Positions 1 to 8,784 of a stretch of 32,100 nt of DNA are shown piece by piece. The stretch's first letter is position 1; every line of letters begins with the position of its first letter. Source of the DNA: Asaia bogorensis (GTDB lineage: Bacteria; Pseudomonadota; Alphaproteobacteria; Acetobacterales; Acetobacteraceae); the NCBI GenBank assembly GCA_945873195.1, contig CAMCDA010000031.1, forward strand, positions 1 through 32,100, given 5' to 3'. The notes beneath the pieces were generated by a model, which was given only the letters and a program-made list of their open reading frames with translations, ran no database searches and was not told where the DNA came from. The position numbers and the translations under genes were made by a program.

Positions 1-1122
1 CTGGCCACCCCGGCCATCGCGCAAGGCGCGCCGCTGAAGCTGGGCCTGATGCTGCCCTTCTCCGGCACCTTCGCCGTGCTCGGCGAAAACATCGCCGCCG
101 CGGTCGAGCTGTGCCTCAAGGAGAACGGCGGCAAGATGGGTGGCCGGACGGTCACCATTGTAAAGGTCGATGATGAATCGGATCCGTCGAAGGCGCCGGC
201 CAATGTGAACCGGCTGCTGGGGCGGGATAATGTGGATGCCATGATCGGCACCGTCCATTCCGGCGTCGTGATGGCGCTGGTGCAGGCGGCGCGCGACAAG
301 GAAGTGCCGCTGATCATTCCCAATGCAGGCAACGTCGCGGCCACCCGAGACCTGTGCTCGCCCTACGTGTTTCGGTCATCGTTCAGCAACTGGCAGCCGG
401 CCTATGGCATGGGCAAGGCGCTGGCCTCCCAGGGCGTGAAGAAGGCGGCCTGGGTCACCTGGGACTATGCGGCCGGCCGGGAATCGGGGGAGGGCTTCCG
501 CGACGGCCTGAAATCGGGCGGCGCCGAACTGACCCATGTGCTGACCCTTCCGTTCCCCGAGGCGAATTTCCAGCCGATCCTGGCCCAGCTTCCGGGCCTG
601 GGCGTCGACGCGGTCGGGTCGTTCTTCGCTGGCGGCGGCGCCGTGCAGTTCGTCAAGGACTATGCCGCGGCCGGCCTGAGGGCGAAGCTGCCGCTCTGCG
701 GTTCAGGCTTCCTGACCGAGGGCGTGCTGAAGGCCCAGGGCGCGGCGGCCGAGGGCATCCAGACTGCGTTGCATTATGGCGACGGCCTGGAAAACCCTAA
801 GAACCTCGCCTTCCGCGCCGCCTTCAAGGCCATGACGACCCGGGACGCGGACGTCTATGCCGTGCAGGGCTACGACGCGGCGCAGATGCTGATGGCGGGG
901 CTTGCCGCGACCAAGGGCGATGCCTCGGCCATCAAGCCGCTGGCCGCCGCCATCCGTTCGGCCAAGATCGACAGCCCGCGCGGTGCCTTCACCCTGTCCC
1001 CCAGCCATAATCCGATCCAGACCATCTGGCTGCGGGAGGCCCGGAATGGCGAGAACAAGGTGATCGGGCCGGCGGTCGATGAGCTCGCCGATCCCGGCAC
1101 CGGCTGCAAGATGCCAGCATGA
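1..1122 (+). CDS. ABC transporter substrate-binding protein, branched-chain amino acid type (5' end outside window)
   Basis: The open frame runs in from the window edge, so the true start and most of the signal peptide are missing. The first visible residues (LATPAIAQGAPLKLGLMLPF) look like the end of a Sec signal peptide with an A-x-A cleavage site, followed directly by the first beta strand of a type 1 periplasmic binding fold. The roughly 365 visible residues match the Peripla_BP_6 / HAAT family: the early PFSGTFAVLGENIAAAVEL segment, a DDESDP strand-loop, IGTVHSGVVMA in the ligand pocket region, and a C-terminal GYDAAQML helix. Such proteins capture amino acids, aromatic acids or other carboxylates in the periplasm for LivHMGF-type transporters. 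The ligand cannot be read from sequence. No permease or ATPase gene lies downstream; instead the stop overlaps a MaoC hydratase gene, suggesting uptake linked to CoA-ester catabolism. Confidence 0.9.
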   Translation: MATPAIAQGAPLKLGLMLPFSGTFAVLGENIAAAVELCLKENGGKMGGRTVTIVKVDDESDPSKAPANVNRLLGRDNVDAMIGTVHSGVVMALVQAARDKEVPLIIPNAGNVAATRDLCSPYVFRSSFSNWQPAYGMGKALASQGVKKAAWVTWDYAAGRESGEGFRDGLKSGGAELTHVLTLPFPEANFQPILAQLPGLGVDAVGSFFAGGGAVQFVKDYAAAGLRAKLPLCGSGFLTEGVLKAQGAAAEGIQTALHYGDGLENPKNLAFRAAFKAMTTRDADVYAVQGYDAAQMLMAGLAATKGDASAIKPLAAAIRSAKIDSPRGAFTLSPSHNPIQTIWLREARNGENKVIGPAVDELADPGTGCKMPA

Positions 1123-1610
1123 GCATGGACGCCTTCGATCCCGCCGCCCATCGCATGGTTCCAGGCCAGCGCTGGTTCGACGATTTCACGGTGGGGGAGC
1201 GGTTTCTGCTCCCCAGCCGCACCATGACCGACGCCGTGTTCCTGGCCTTCCAGGGCGCAAGCGGGGACAACCACCCGGTCCATTACGACGTCGAATACTG
1301 CAAGACGCGCGGCATGCCCGGCCTGCTCGCGCATGGCCTGCAGACCCTGGCGCAGACCGCGCCCGGCGCCGGGTTGTTTCCGTTTCTTGTCGAGGATTGC
1401 CTGGTCGGCTTCATTGAGCAGTCCAGCAAGTTCCTGAAACCGGTGTTCTCCGGCGACACGCTGTACAGCGCGCTGGAGATCGACGAACTCACCCCCGGCC
1501 GCACCACCGGGGTGCTGGGATTCCGCACCACGATCCACAACCAGCGCCGGGAATTGGTGCTGGAGGGGCGGCAGCGCTACCTCCTCCGCCGCCGCGCGCC
1601 GGCTTCGTGA
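1119..1610 (+). CDS. MaoC family (R)-hydratase / dehydratase
   Basis: A 163-residue single hot-dog-fold protein. The segment GASGDNHPVHYDVEYCKTRG (about residues 46-65) followed by LLAHG matches the hydratase-2 motif of MaoC and PhaJ enzymes, in which the Asp and His hydrate trans-2-enoyl-CoA. The length is normal for a one-domain MaoC protein. The start ATG lies inside the preceding stop (ATGA, 4-base overlap), which fixes the start and implies translational coupling with the substrate-binding protein. The probable role is hydration of an enoyl-CoA or mesaconyl-type CoA ester made from the imported substrate. The exact acyl chain is unknown. Confidence 0.88.
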   Translation: MSMDAFDPAAHRMVPGQRWFDDFTVGERFLLPSRTMTDAVFLAFQGASGDNHPVHYDVEYCKTRGMPGLLAHGLQTLAQTAPGAGLFPFLVEDCLVGFIEQSSKFLKPVFSGDTLYSALEIDELTPGRTTGVLGFRTTIHNQRRELVLEGRQRYLLRRRAPAS

Positions 1611-1719
1611 TAAATTACCGAATTTTTCGGCCTTTCACCTTGTTTGCCCAATTCTGCCATTTTCCCGCCACGACTCCCCGTCATGTTGCACTGCGTTAAA
1701 GGAGTTCAGCGGGGTCAAC

Positions 1720-2016
1720 ATGGCACGCAAGAGCAACCGGATGCACCCCGGGCGGGTGCTGCGAGAAGAGTTCATGGAGCCGATGCACCTGGACGCCGAT
1801 CATTTGGCGCAGGCACTCGGCGTTCCTCCATCCCAGATCACGCCTGTCCTGGCGGATCAGGAGCCTCTGACGTCCGATCTGGCCCTGCGCCTGGCGCGCT
1901 GCTTCCGCAGCACCAGCCCGCAATTCTGGCTCGGCCTCCAAACCGCCTATGATCTGGCGATTGCCCAGGCGCGCTTCGGCGCGGAAATCGAGAAGCTCCA
2001 GCCGCTCGCGGCCTGA
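1720..2016 (+). CDS. HigA-like XRE-family antitoxin/regulator (solitary)
   Basis: A 98-residue protein beginning MARKSNRMHPGRVLREEFM, the typical opening of the HigA subfamily (HPGxxLxEEFxxP), followed by a helix-turn-helix (about residues 27-60: LAQALGVPPSQITPVLAD, then SDLALRLARCF) and the FWLGLQTAYDL ending shared by HigA antitoxins. HigA proteins neutralise the HigB mRNA interferase and repress their own operon. No HigB-like toxin frame lies in the 109 bases upstream, and downstream comes a convergent MFS gene only 4 bases away, so this copy appears to lack its partner. It may be an orphan antitoxin or a retained regulator. A G-rich stretch (GGGG) about 8 bases before the ATG could serve as a weak ribosome site, with a better AAAGGAG farther upstream. 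Confidence 0.85.
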   Translation: MARKSNRMHPGRVLREEFMEPMHLDADHLAQALGVPPSQITPVLADQEPLTSDLALRLARCFRSTSPQFWLGLQTAYDLAIAQARFGAEIEKLQPLAA

Positions 2017-2020
2017 GCCG

Positions 2021-3238
2021 TCAGGCTTTTCGCTCAGGCCGCAGCATCCACAGGATTGCGGCGGCCTGAAGCACCACTGTCAGCCCCATCGCCCATCCAT
2101 AGCTGACAGGGTCCCAGCCATCAGTGGCGGTGCGGGGCCACAGATCCAGAATCCAGCCAATGATATTCTGTAGAAAGAAGACCACGGCCAGCATCGTGAA
2201 GTTCAGCGCGGTGCCAACGCGGCCGGCAAGCTCCGGCCCGAATCGCTGACCCACGGCGGCATAGCCCGCCGGCCCGGCCGAACTCAGAAACGAAAACGCG
2301 AACCAGGTCGCCCCGATCGCGACCGGATGCGGCGACGGCACCCATATCAGCAGAATCTGCACCAGCAGCAGCCCGCCCATCGCGATATAGGGCACGGTCA
2401 TCGCGCTGTAGCCGACCCGCTGGAGGTAGGACGCGCATTGCCCGGTCAGCAGGCTGCCCGCGGTCATGCCGGCCATGCAGGCCATCAGCAGGCCGGCCCG
2501 CATCTCATCCTCGAACCCGCCAACGTCGCGCAGCCAGGGGCCGGCCCATAGGCCGCCATAGGTGAAGTTCATCCCCGACAGCAGCGCGATCGCGGGTGCA
2601 TAGCGCAGGCAGGCCGGGTGTTGGAAAAGCCGAGCGAATTCTAGGATCGAGAGGATCAGGCTCTTGCGGACTGGCCGCTCTCCCGGTGGATCGGGGACAC
2701 TTACGGTGATCCAGGCCGCGATCATCAGCGACAGGATCGCAAACACCCAGAACACGCCGCGCCAGCCGAACAGGGGCACAAGCTGCTGTGCCGGCAAGGT
2801 CGCGGCCAAACCGCCGAAGGAGGCAACGAAGACCCCCAGTCCGGTCATCGCGGCGACCCGGTGGCGCGGCACCCATTGGGAATGCGCGGTCAGCATCGCG
2901 ATCATGCCGACGCTGATGCCGATGCCCGTGACGAACCGGCCGGCGGCCAGGACGAGAACATTGTCCGACATCGCGCAGATCGCGAAACCCACCGCGGCGA
3001 CCAGCGCCAGCACCCGCTGGACGCGCCCGACTCCGAACAGGTCGAGCGCCAGGCCCACCGGCAATTGCGACAGCGCGTAGGAAAAGAAGAAGGTCGCCGA
3101 CAGCATCCCAAGCTCGGTCGCCGTCAGGTCGAACTCAAGCGCGAGCAGTGGGCCGATGGTCGCGATCAGCGCCCTGGCCGCCTGGTTGAGGAAATTCACC
3201 CCCGACAGCGGCAGGGTCACACGCAGAAAGACCGGCAT
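2021..3238 (-). CDS. Major facilitator superfamily transporter
   Basis: A 405-residue, strongly hydrophobic protein with about twelve predicted membrane helices, the usual MFS length. The loop between helices 2 and 3 (LPVGLALDLFGVGRVQR, near residue 58) is the MFS signature A (G-x3-D-x2-G-x-R type). The middle hydrophilic loop (around VPDPPGERPVRKS) separates the two six-helix halves. The substrate is not evident. It is transcribed away from the nitroreductase, with 126 bases between the two starts where both promoters should lie, and it converges on the HigA-like gene. A drug or organic-anion efflux or uptake role is possible but not shown. Confidence 0.9.
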   Translation of the reverse strand: MPVFLRVTLPLSGVNFLNQAARALIATIGPLLALEFDLTATELGMLSATFFFSYALSQLPVGLALDLFGVGRVQRVLALVAAVGFAICAMSDNVLVLAAGRFVTGIGISVGMIAMLTAHSQWVPRHRVAAMTGLGVFVASFGGLAATLPAQQLVPLFGWRGVFWVFAILSLMIAAWITVSVPDPPGERPVRKSLILSILEFARLFQHPACLRYAPAIALLSGMNFTYGGLWAGPWLRDVGGFEDEMRAGLLMACMAGMTAGSLLTGQCASYLQRVGYSAMTVPYIAMGGLLLVQILLIWVPSPHPVAIGATWFAFSFLSSAGPAGYAAVGQRFGPELAGRVGTALNFTMLAVVFFLQNIIGWILDLWPRTATDGWDPVSYGWAMGLTVVLQAAAILWMLRPERKA

Positions 3239-3364
3239 GAGAAGGGTCTAGCCCGGGTCGGGGTGGGTGTCACCTTGCGATGATCACCACGGCCGCCAAT
3301 GCCCCACTTCAACAATCCGGCCAGCCGGGCCACACTCCGTCCGACGAGGCGGAGGAGATGACCA

Positions 3365-4189
3365 ATGGCCGACGGACAGGCCCTGCTGAACGCGCGCTAT
3401 GGCATGGACATGCCGAACGTGGAGGTGCCCGACCCGATCGCGCCCTTGCTCGATCGGCGCGTGGTGCGCCGCTATACCGACCAGGACATCCCCGACCCGC
3501 TCCTGGACGGGCTGCTGGCCGCGGCGCAGTCGGCGCCGGCCAAGTCGGATTTGCAGCAGTATTCCGTGGTCGTCATGCGCGACAAACCCCGCATCAAGCA
3601 GATCGCCGACTGGATCGGCACCATGGACTGGATCGCCACCGCGCCCGTGTTCCTGGTCTGGTGCGGCGACATGCGGCGCGGCCAGCGTTTGTGCGACATG
3701 CACAACATGCCCCATGCCAACAACAACATGGACACGTTTCTGAACACCGCCGTCGATTGCTCGCTGGCCATGGCGCAGTTCATGGCCGCCGCCGAGGCGG
3801 TGGGTCTCGGCACTTGCCCGATCTCCTATGTCCGCTCTCATATCGAGCGTGTGTCGCCCCTTCTCGGCCTGCCTAACGGGGTCTATCCGGTGGCGGGGTT
3901 GAGCGTAGGATGGCCCGTGTTCCGCCGCCCGACGTCCATGCGACTGCCGCAGTCGATCGTCGTGCATCGGGAACGCTACGACGATAGCGCTTTGCCGACC
4001 GAGGTCGCGGCCTATGACGAACGCCGGCGCACCCGTGATCCGGTCGCCGCGTCCGGCCTGAAGAACAACGACGTCCATCCCCCGCGCGAAGGCGTGGGCT
4101 GGAGCGAGAACGTCGCCCGCCAGCTTTCCGTGCCGGAGCGGTTCGGCTTCCGCGCTTATCTCAAGACCAAGGGGTTCGACCTTGCCTGA
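3365..4189 (+). CDS. Nitroreductase family protein
   Basis: A 274-residue FMN-dependent oxidoreductase of the nitroreductase fold. Visible hallmarks are DRRVVRRYTD (about residues 30-39), whose arginines contact the FMN phosphate, the SAPAKSDLQQY segment, and AAEAVGLGTCPIS near residue 150, the usual glycine-rich FMN contact. The C-terminal 50 residues (YDERRRTRD...RFGFRAYLKTKGF) are typical of the NfsA/NfrA-like branch. These enzymes use NAD(P)H to reduce quinones, flavins or nitroaromatics in the cytoplasm. A strong ribosome site GGAGGAG lies about 7 bases before the ATG. The last codons overlap the next gene by 8 bases, so it is very likely an operon with the Nudix hydrolase. The natural substrate is unknown. 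Confidence 0.9.
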   Translation: MADGQALLNARYGMDMPNVEVPDPIAPLLDRRVVRRYTDQDIPDPLLDGLLAAAQSAPAKSDLQQYSVVVMRDKPRIKQIADWIGTMDWIATAPVFLVWCGDMRRGQRLCDMHNMPHANNNMDTFLNTAVDCSLAMAQFMAAAEAVGLGTCPISYVRSHIERVSPLLGLPNGVYPVAGLSVGWPVFRRPTSMRLPQSIVVHRERYDDSALPTEVAAYDERRRTRDPVAASGLKNNDVHPPREGVGWSENVARQLSVPERFGFRAYLKTKGFDLA

Positions 4190-4838
4190 AGATCATTTCC
4201 GCCACGCGAACCTGATCGACCAGCACGAGCCGCCTCGGCCGCGTGCCGTCCGCGCCCGCCACGCCGCCAGCCTGATCGTGTATCGGATGGCGCGTGGAGA
4301 GGCCGAGATGCTGATGGGCATGCGCGGCAAGCGGCACGTGTTCATGCCCAACCGCCTGGTGTTTCCGGGCGGACGGGTGGACGCGGCCGATCTCTCGACC
4401 CCGGCCGCGACGCCGCTGGCCGATCACACCGAACGCCACCTGCGCCGGCAAGCGAATGAGAAGCTGGCCCATGGCCTGGGCATCGCCGCGGCCCGCGAAC
4501 TGCTCGAGGAAACCGGGCTGTCGCTCGGCGAACCCGCGCGCCTGGGCGGGCTGTGGTACCTGGCCCGCGCGGTGACGCCGCCGAACAACCCGATCCGTTA
4601 TAATGCTCGGTTCCTGGCGGTGGCGGCCGAGCAAGTGACCGGCGAACTCGGCGGCGACGGGGAATTGGACAATTTGCGCTACTTCGGAATGGCCGAGGCC
4701 ATGGCGCTCGACCTGGCGGTGCCGACCCGGCGCGTGCTGGAACGGTTGCAGGTCTGGCTCGAGATGTCCGAACAGCAGCGGATCGACATGATCCACACGC
4801 CGGTGCTGAAGAAGGACAAGGGCTGGGTGATGGAGTAG
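4182..4838 (+). CDS. Nudix hydrolase, NUDT19/CoA-pyrophosphatase-like
   Basis: A 218-residue Nudix protein with a probable TTG start (TTG CCT GAA) overlapping the nitroreductase stop by 8 bases. The conserved core REL-L-EE-TG-L (RELLEETGL, residues about 105-113) supplies the metal-binding glutamates. It is separated from FPGGRVDAAD (61-70) by a longer insertion than in classical MutT proteins, as in the NUDT7/NUDT19 branch that cleaves CoA and acyl-CoA. The preceding strand MLMGMRGKRHVFMPNRLVFPGG is also typical of that branch. The cytoplasmic substrate is therefore probably a CoA species or another nucleoside diphosphate derivative; specificity is inferred only. The operon with an FMN nitroreductase suggests redox or cofactor housekeeping. 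Confidence 0.87.
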   Translation: MPEDHFRHANLIDQHEPPRPRAVRARHAASLIVYRMARGEAEMLMGMRGKRHVFMPNRLVFPGGRVDAADLSTPAATPLADHTERHLRRQANEKLAHGLGIAAARELLEETGLSLGEPARLGGLWYLARAVTPPNNPIRYNARFLAVAAEQVTGELGGDGELDNLRYFGMAEAMALDLAVPTRRVLERLQVWLEMSEQQRIDMIHTPVLKKDKGWVME

Positions 4839-4866
4839 GCCGGGGGGAGGCGCTCTTTCCTGGATC

Positions 4867-4960
4867 GTCATCCCGGGCGCAGGCCCGGGACCCACGACTT
4901 TCCCCTGTTGCTGGCAGCAAAATCGTGGATGGTGGCCCCGCGGCCACCACGACGGAAGAA
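4867..4960. repeat. Structured dispersed repeat, copy A (three hairpins)
   Basis: Between the convergent Nudix and cfa genes lies a 94-base element that folds into consecutive stems. Stem 1 is TCCCGGGC/GCCCGGGA (4871-4878 with 4883-4890). Stem 2 is CCACGA/TCGTGG enclosing a small inner hairpin TTGCT/AGCAA. Stem 3 is GGTGGCC/GGCCACC (4931-4937 with 4942-4948), followed by ACGACGGAAG. A diverged second copy is at 13219-13314 and keeps the same stem order. Confidence 0.8.
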
Positions 4961-4968
4961 GGCCCCCG

Positions 4969-6270
4969 TCAGTCCCGATACAAATCCGCCCGGGTCGGCG
5001 GCAACTCGGCCGGCCCCTTCACCCGCTTTGACGCTAACGTCTGGTAAATCCCAACCGTGTTCCGTTCAAACGCCAGCGAACACCCGGCCAGATAGGCCAG
5101 CCAGAGCCGGGTCTTGACGCTGCCGACCTCGGCGTTCGCTTCCGTCTGGCGCGCGCGCAACCGATCGTGCCACATCCGGCAGGTGCGGGCGTAGTGTTCG
5201 CGCCACGCCTCGACATCATGCACCTCGAACCCGAAGCGCTGGAGGTTGGCGGCCGACATCCCGATGTGATCGAGTTCCCCGCCCGGAAAGATGTACCGCA
5301 CCAGCGCGGCGTACTCCCGCGCACCTTTCCGGAACGCGCGGTCGTCCCGCTTGGCGGGCCGAGCGATGGCATGGTGCAGATACAGCCCGCCGGGGCGCAG
5401 CAGCCGGTTGACCGCCTTGAAGTATTTTGGGTGGTTGTCGATGCCGACCTGCTCGAACATGCCGATCGAGCTGATCTTGTCGAACGGCCCTTCCATGTCG
5501 TTGTAGTCGAGCAGTTCGATCGTGACGCGGTCTTCAAGCCCCTCGAGCGCCACCCGCTCCCGCGCAAGTTGAGCCTGCTCGACGGAAAGCGTGACGCCGG
5601 TGGCGTGAACGCCGTAGTGGCGGGCCGCGTGACAGATCAGCGCGCCCCAGCCGCAGCCGATATCCAGCAGTCGCTCCCCTGGTTTCAGGCGCAACTTCCG
5701 GCACACCATGTCGAGCTTGTTGCGCTGCGCGGTTTCCAGATCGTTGTCCCAATCATGAAAATAGGCGCAGGTGTAGACCATGCTCGGATCAAGGAAGAGG
5801 CCGTAGAACCGGTTCGACACGTCGTAGTGGTAGGCGACATTGGTCTGGTTCGACGCGGACGATCCATCCATCGGCGCCTTGTCGCCGCGCAGGTTTTCCA
5901 ACGGGAACGGACCGCCGCGCGACACCAGCAGGAACCGCGCCAGCGTGCGGAACAGATCGCGCTTATCCAGGCTTTTCAGCAGCGCCTTGCTGCGCACCGC
6001 GGGCCGTTCGGCGACAAGATCGAAAATCGATCCGTTCCGGATATCGACGCGGCCCGACACCCATAGATTGGCGAGCGTATCGACGTTGGGCCGGCGCAGC
6101 AGGGCCGCGACGACTCCCTCATCGGCGATAACGACCGCCAGCGCGTCGGCGGGCAGGTCGTCCGGCACCGTCGCGCCGTCCCACAGCACGAAGCCGAAGG
6201 ACAGGCCCAGCCGCTGGCGGACCTGGGTCAACAGGCGACGAAAGGCCTCAAGCCGTGATCGGGCGCTCAT
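4969..6270 (-). CDS. cfa: Cyclopropane-fatty-acyl-phospholipid synthase family methyltransferase
   Basis: A 433-residue protein that transfers a methylene from S-adenosylmethionine to unsaturated acyl chains of membrane phospholipids, acting on the inner face of the membrane. The SAM-binding motif LDIGCGWGALICHAARHYG lies in the middle, preceded by MVYTCAYFHDWDNDLETAQR and KLDMVCRKLRLKPGE, all typical of the family. HHAIARP and the C-terminal WLAYLAGCSLAFERNTVGIYQ complete the match, including a cysteine placed as in E. coli Cfa. The frame extends upstream to 6444, but those residues have no family resemblance; the ATG at 6270 (MSARSRLEAF) begins the homologous protein and has a GGAG about 10 bases upstream. 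It is transcribed divergently from the broken dioxygenase gene. The 172-base gap between them is expected to carry both promoters. Confidence 0.9.
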   Translation of the reverse strand: MSARSRLEAFRRLLTQVRQRLGLSFGFVLWDGATVPDDLPADALAVVIADEGVVAALLRRPNVDTLANLWVSGRVDIRNGSIFDLVAERPAVRSKALLKSLDKRDLFRTLARFLLVSRGGPFPLENLRGDKAPMDGSSASNQTNVAYHYDVSNRFYGLFLDPSMVYTCAYFHDWDNDLETAQRNKLDMVCRKLRLKPGERLLDIGCGWGALICHAARHYGVHATGVTLSVEQAQLARERVALEGLEDRVTIELLDYNDMEGPFDKISSIGMFEQVGIDNHPKYFKAVNRLLRPGGLYLHHAIARPAKRDDRAFRKGAREYAALVRYIFPGGELDHIGMSAANLQRFGFEVHDVEAWREHYARTCRMWHDRLRARQTEANAEVGSVKTRLWLAYLAGCSLAFERNTVGIYQTLASKRVKGPAELPPTRADLYRD

Positions 6271-6442
6271 GCGCGAACTCCGGTTCCCGAATCGCTCGCC
6301 CGGAGCGTGGGTTTCATTCGGATGGATGGGAAGCGGCCCTATGCACCATGTGACAGCGGCGCTCAATCGTGCCCTTGGCGTGGGTTTCCCCGCCGAACCG
6401 GATCGTGCGACGCTGCGGCTGAATGAAGCAGGAGCGCCCCGC

Positions 6443-7259
6443 ATGCCCCTCCGCCTGACCCAGGCCCAGGCCGACCAGTATCACCGCGACGGGTTCTGCG
6501 GCCCGATCCCGGTGTTGACCCCCGAGGAAGTGCGGGAATTCCGCGCCGATCTGGAAGCCTTCGAGCTGACCCAGGGCCACCCGCTCGATTTCCCCGAGCG
6601 TTCGAAGCCTTAATCTGCTGTTCCATTGGGCGGACGCGATCGTTCATGACCCCGCCGTGCTCGACGCGGTGCAGGACGTGATCGGGCCGGACATCCTGGT
6701 TTACCACACCACCGTCTGGATCAAGGAGGCGCGCAGCGACGCCCGCGTCTTCTGGCATCAGGACGACGCCTATTTTCACCTCGATCCGGCTGAACAGGTC
6801 ACCGCCTGGGTCGCACTGTCCGAGGCCTCGGAGCGCGAGGGCTGCATGCGGATGATCCCCGGCAGCCACCGCAACGGCCTGTGGTCGCATAGCGACAAGC
6901 CGGCGGCCGAGAGCCTGGTGCGCCGTGGCCAGAATATTGGCGATCACCTGACCGACAGCGACGGCGTGCTTGTGCCGGTGCCCGCCGGGGCGATGTCGTT
7001 GCACAACACTCATACCGTGCATGCCTCGGGCCCCAATCGCGGCGATGACCGGCGGATCGGCCTGGGCATCAGCTATATCCCCGCCCATGTCCGCCCGCTG
7101 ACCGAACCGCGATCCAGCGCCTTGCTGGTGCGGGGACAGGATCGTTTCGGCCACTACCATCCCGAGACGCGCCTGGGCGCGCCGCTCAGCCCCGAGGCCC
7201 GCGCGGCGCATGCGCGATCCTACAACCTGTACATGGCGGCGACGCGGATCGCGCGGTAA
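6443..7259 (+). pseudogene. Phytanoyl-CoA dioxygenase (PhyH) family gene interrupted by a single-base frameshift
   Basis: The first part (ATG at 6443, with AGGAG at 6430-6434) encodes MPLRLTQAQADQYHRDGFCG and PVLTPEEVREFRADLEAFE, the normal PhyH N-terminus, and ends ...PERSKP-stop at 6613. The remainder continues in the next frame from about 6609 as NLLFHWADAIVHDPAVLDAV to the stop at 7259. Removing one T from CCTTAAT near 6610-6612 restores RSKPNLLFHW and a 271-residue protein of normal family length. The iron-binding triad is intact: H-x-D in WHQDDAYFHL, and the distal His in HNTHTVHASGPN, with the 2-oxoglutarate-binding Arg nearby. Because only one base differs, this is a recent mutation, a sequencing error, or less likely programmed slippage. 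The intact form would be a non-haem Fe(II)/2-oxoglutarate hydroxylase. Confidence 0.85.
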
Positions 7260-7262
7260 CCG

Positions 7263-7682
7263 TTAGCCGATCCGCTCCCACAGCCCGGTTTCGACGTCAA
7301 GGCGATCGGTTTCCAGCCCGCGGAAGTCGCCGCGGGACACGATGCCAACCGGCTTGCCTTGGTCCACCACCGGGACATGCCGGAATCCGCCATCCTGCAT
7401 TAGGCGCAGCGCCTCCACCGCGGTGGAGCGCGGGGGCATTGTCGCGGGATCGCGGGTCATCACGCTGTCCAGAATCGTCGCGGCCATGTCCATCCCGGCC
7501 GAGACGCAACCGACCACGTCCCGCCCGGTCAGGATGCCGACCAGGCGGCCGGTTTCATCCGTGACCAGGATCGCGCCGATCCGCCTTTGATGCATGACTT
7601 CACAGGCTTGGCGCAGGCTCGCGGCAGGCGGTAGGCACGCGGGCTGCTGGTTGCGGATGATCTCCGCCATCTTGCGGTTCAT
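7263..7682 (-). CDS. CBS-pair domain protein
   Basis: A 139-residue protein consisting almost wholly of two CBS motifs (about residues 15-70 and 80-130). Typical elements are GAILVTDETGRLVGILTGRDVV and FRHVPVVDQGKPVGIVSRGD, with VMTRDPATMPP starting the second motif. Stand-alone CBS pairs bind adenine nucleotides and often act as cytoplasmic energy or stress sensors. The frame extends to 7733, but ATG 7682 has GAGGGAG six bases upstream and begins at the conserved region, so it is preferred; ATG 7688 overlaps that ribosome site. An FNR-like box lies upstream, suggesting induction at low oxygen. The function is otherwise unknown. Confidence 0.85.
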   Translation of the reverse strand: MNRKMAEIIRNQQPACLPPAASLRQACEVMHQRRIGAILVTDETGRLVGILTGRDVVGCVSAGMDMAATILDSVMTRDPATMPPRSTAVEALRLMQDGGFRHVPVVDQGKPVGIVSRGDFRGLETDRLDVETGLWERIG

Positions 7683-7736
7683 CGCCATCTCCCTCGCTTT
7701 GCGTGTGACGGTAATATGACAATCACCATTCACGCA

Positions 7737-7746
7737 TTGACCAGGA

Positions 7747-7750
<4 letters not shown>
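7737..7750 (-). promoter_or_regulatory. FNR/Anr-like box upstream of the CBS gene
   Basis: TTGACCAGGATCAA matches the FNR consensus TTGAT-N4-ATCAA at nine of ten fixed positions. It overlaps the pdxA stop codon. Its centre is about 61 bases before the CBS gene ATG, and a CATATT/TATTAC -10-like stretch lies between them (about 7711-7718), so the box would sit near -40, as in class II FNR activation. This is a sequence match only. Confidence 0.45.

Positions 7751-8780
<1,030 letters not shown>

Positions 8781-8784
<4 letters not shown>

Noticed and set aside
1611-1719. Terminator after the MaoC gene (CCGAATTTTTCGG)
   Set aside because: The stem is only four base pairs with its T-run in the loop, so it is not a credible terminator.
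6271-6444. Longer cfa protein starting at 6444
   Set aside because: The extra 58 residues lack homology and overlap the promoter region of the divergent dioxygenase gene; ATG 6270 has a ribosome site and family-like N-terminus.
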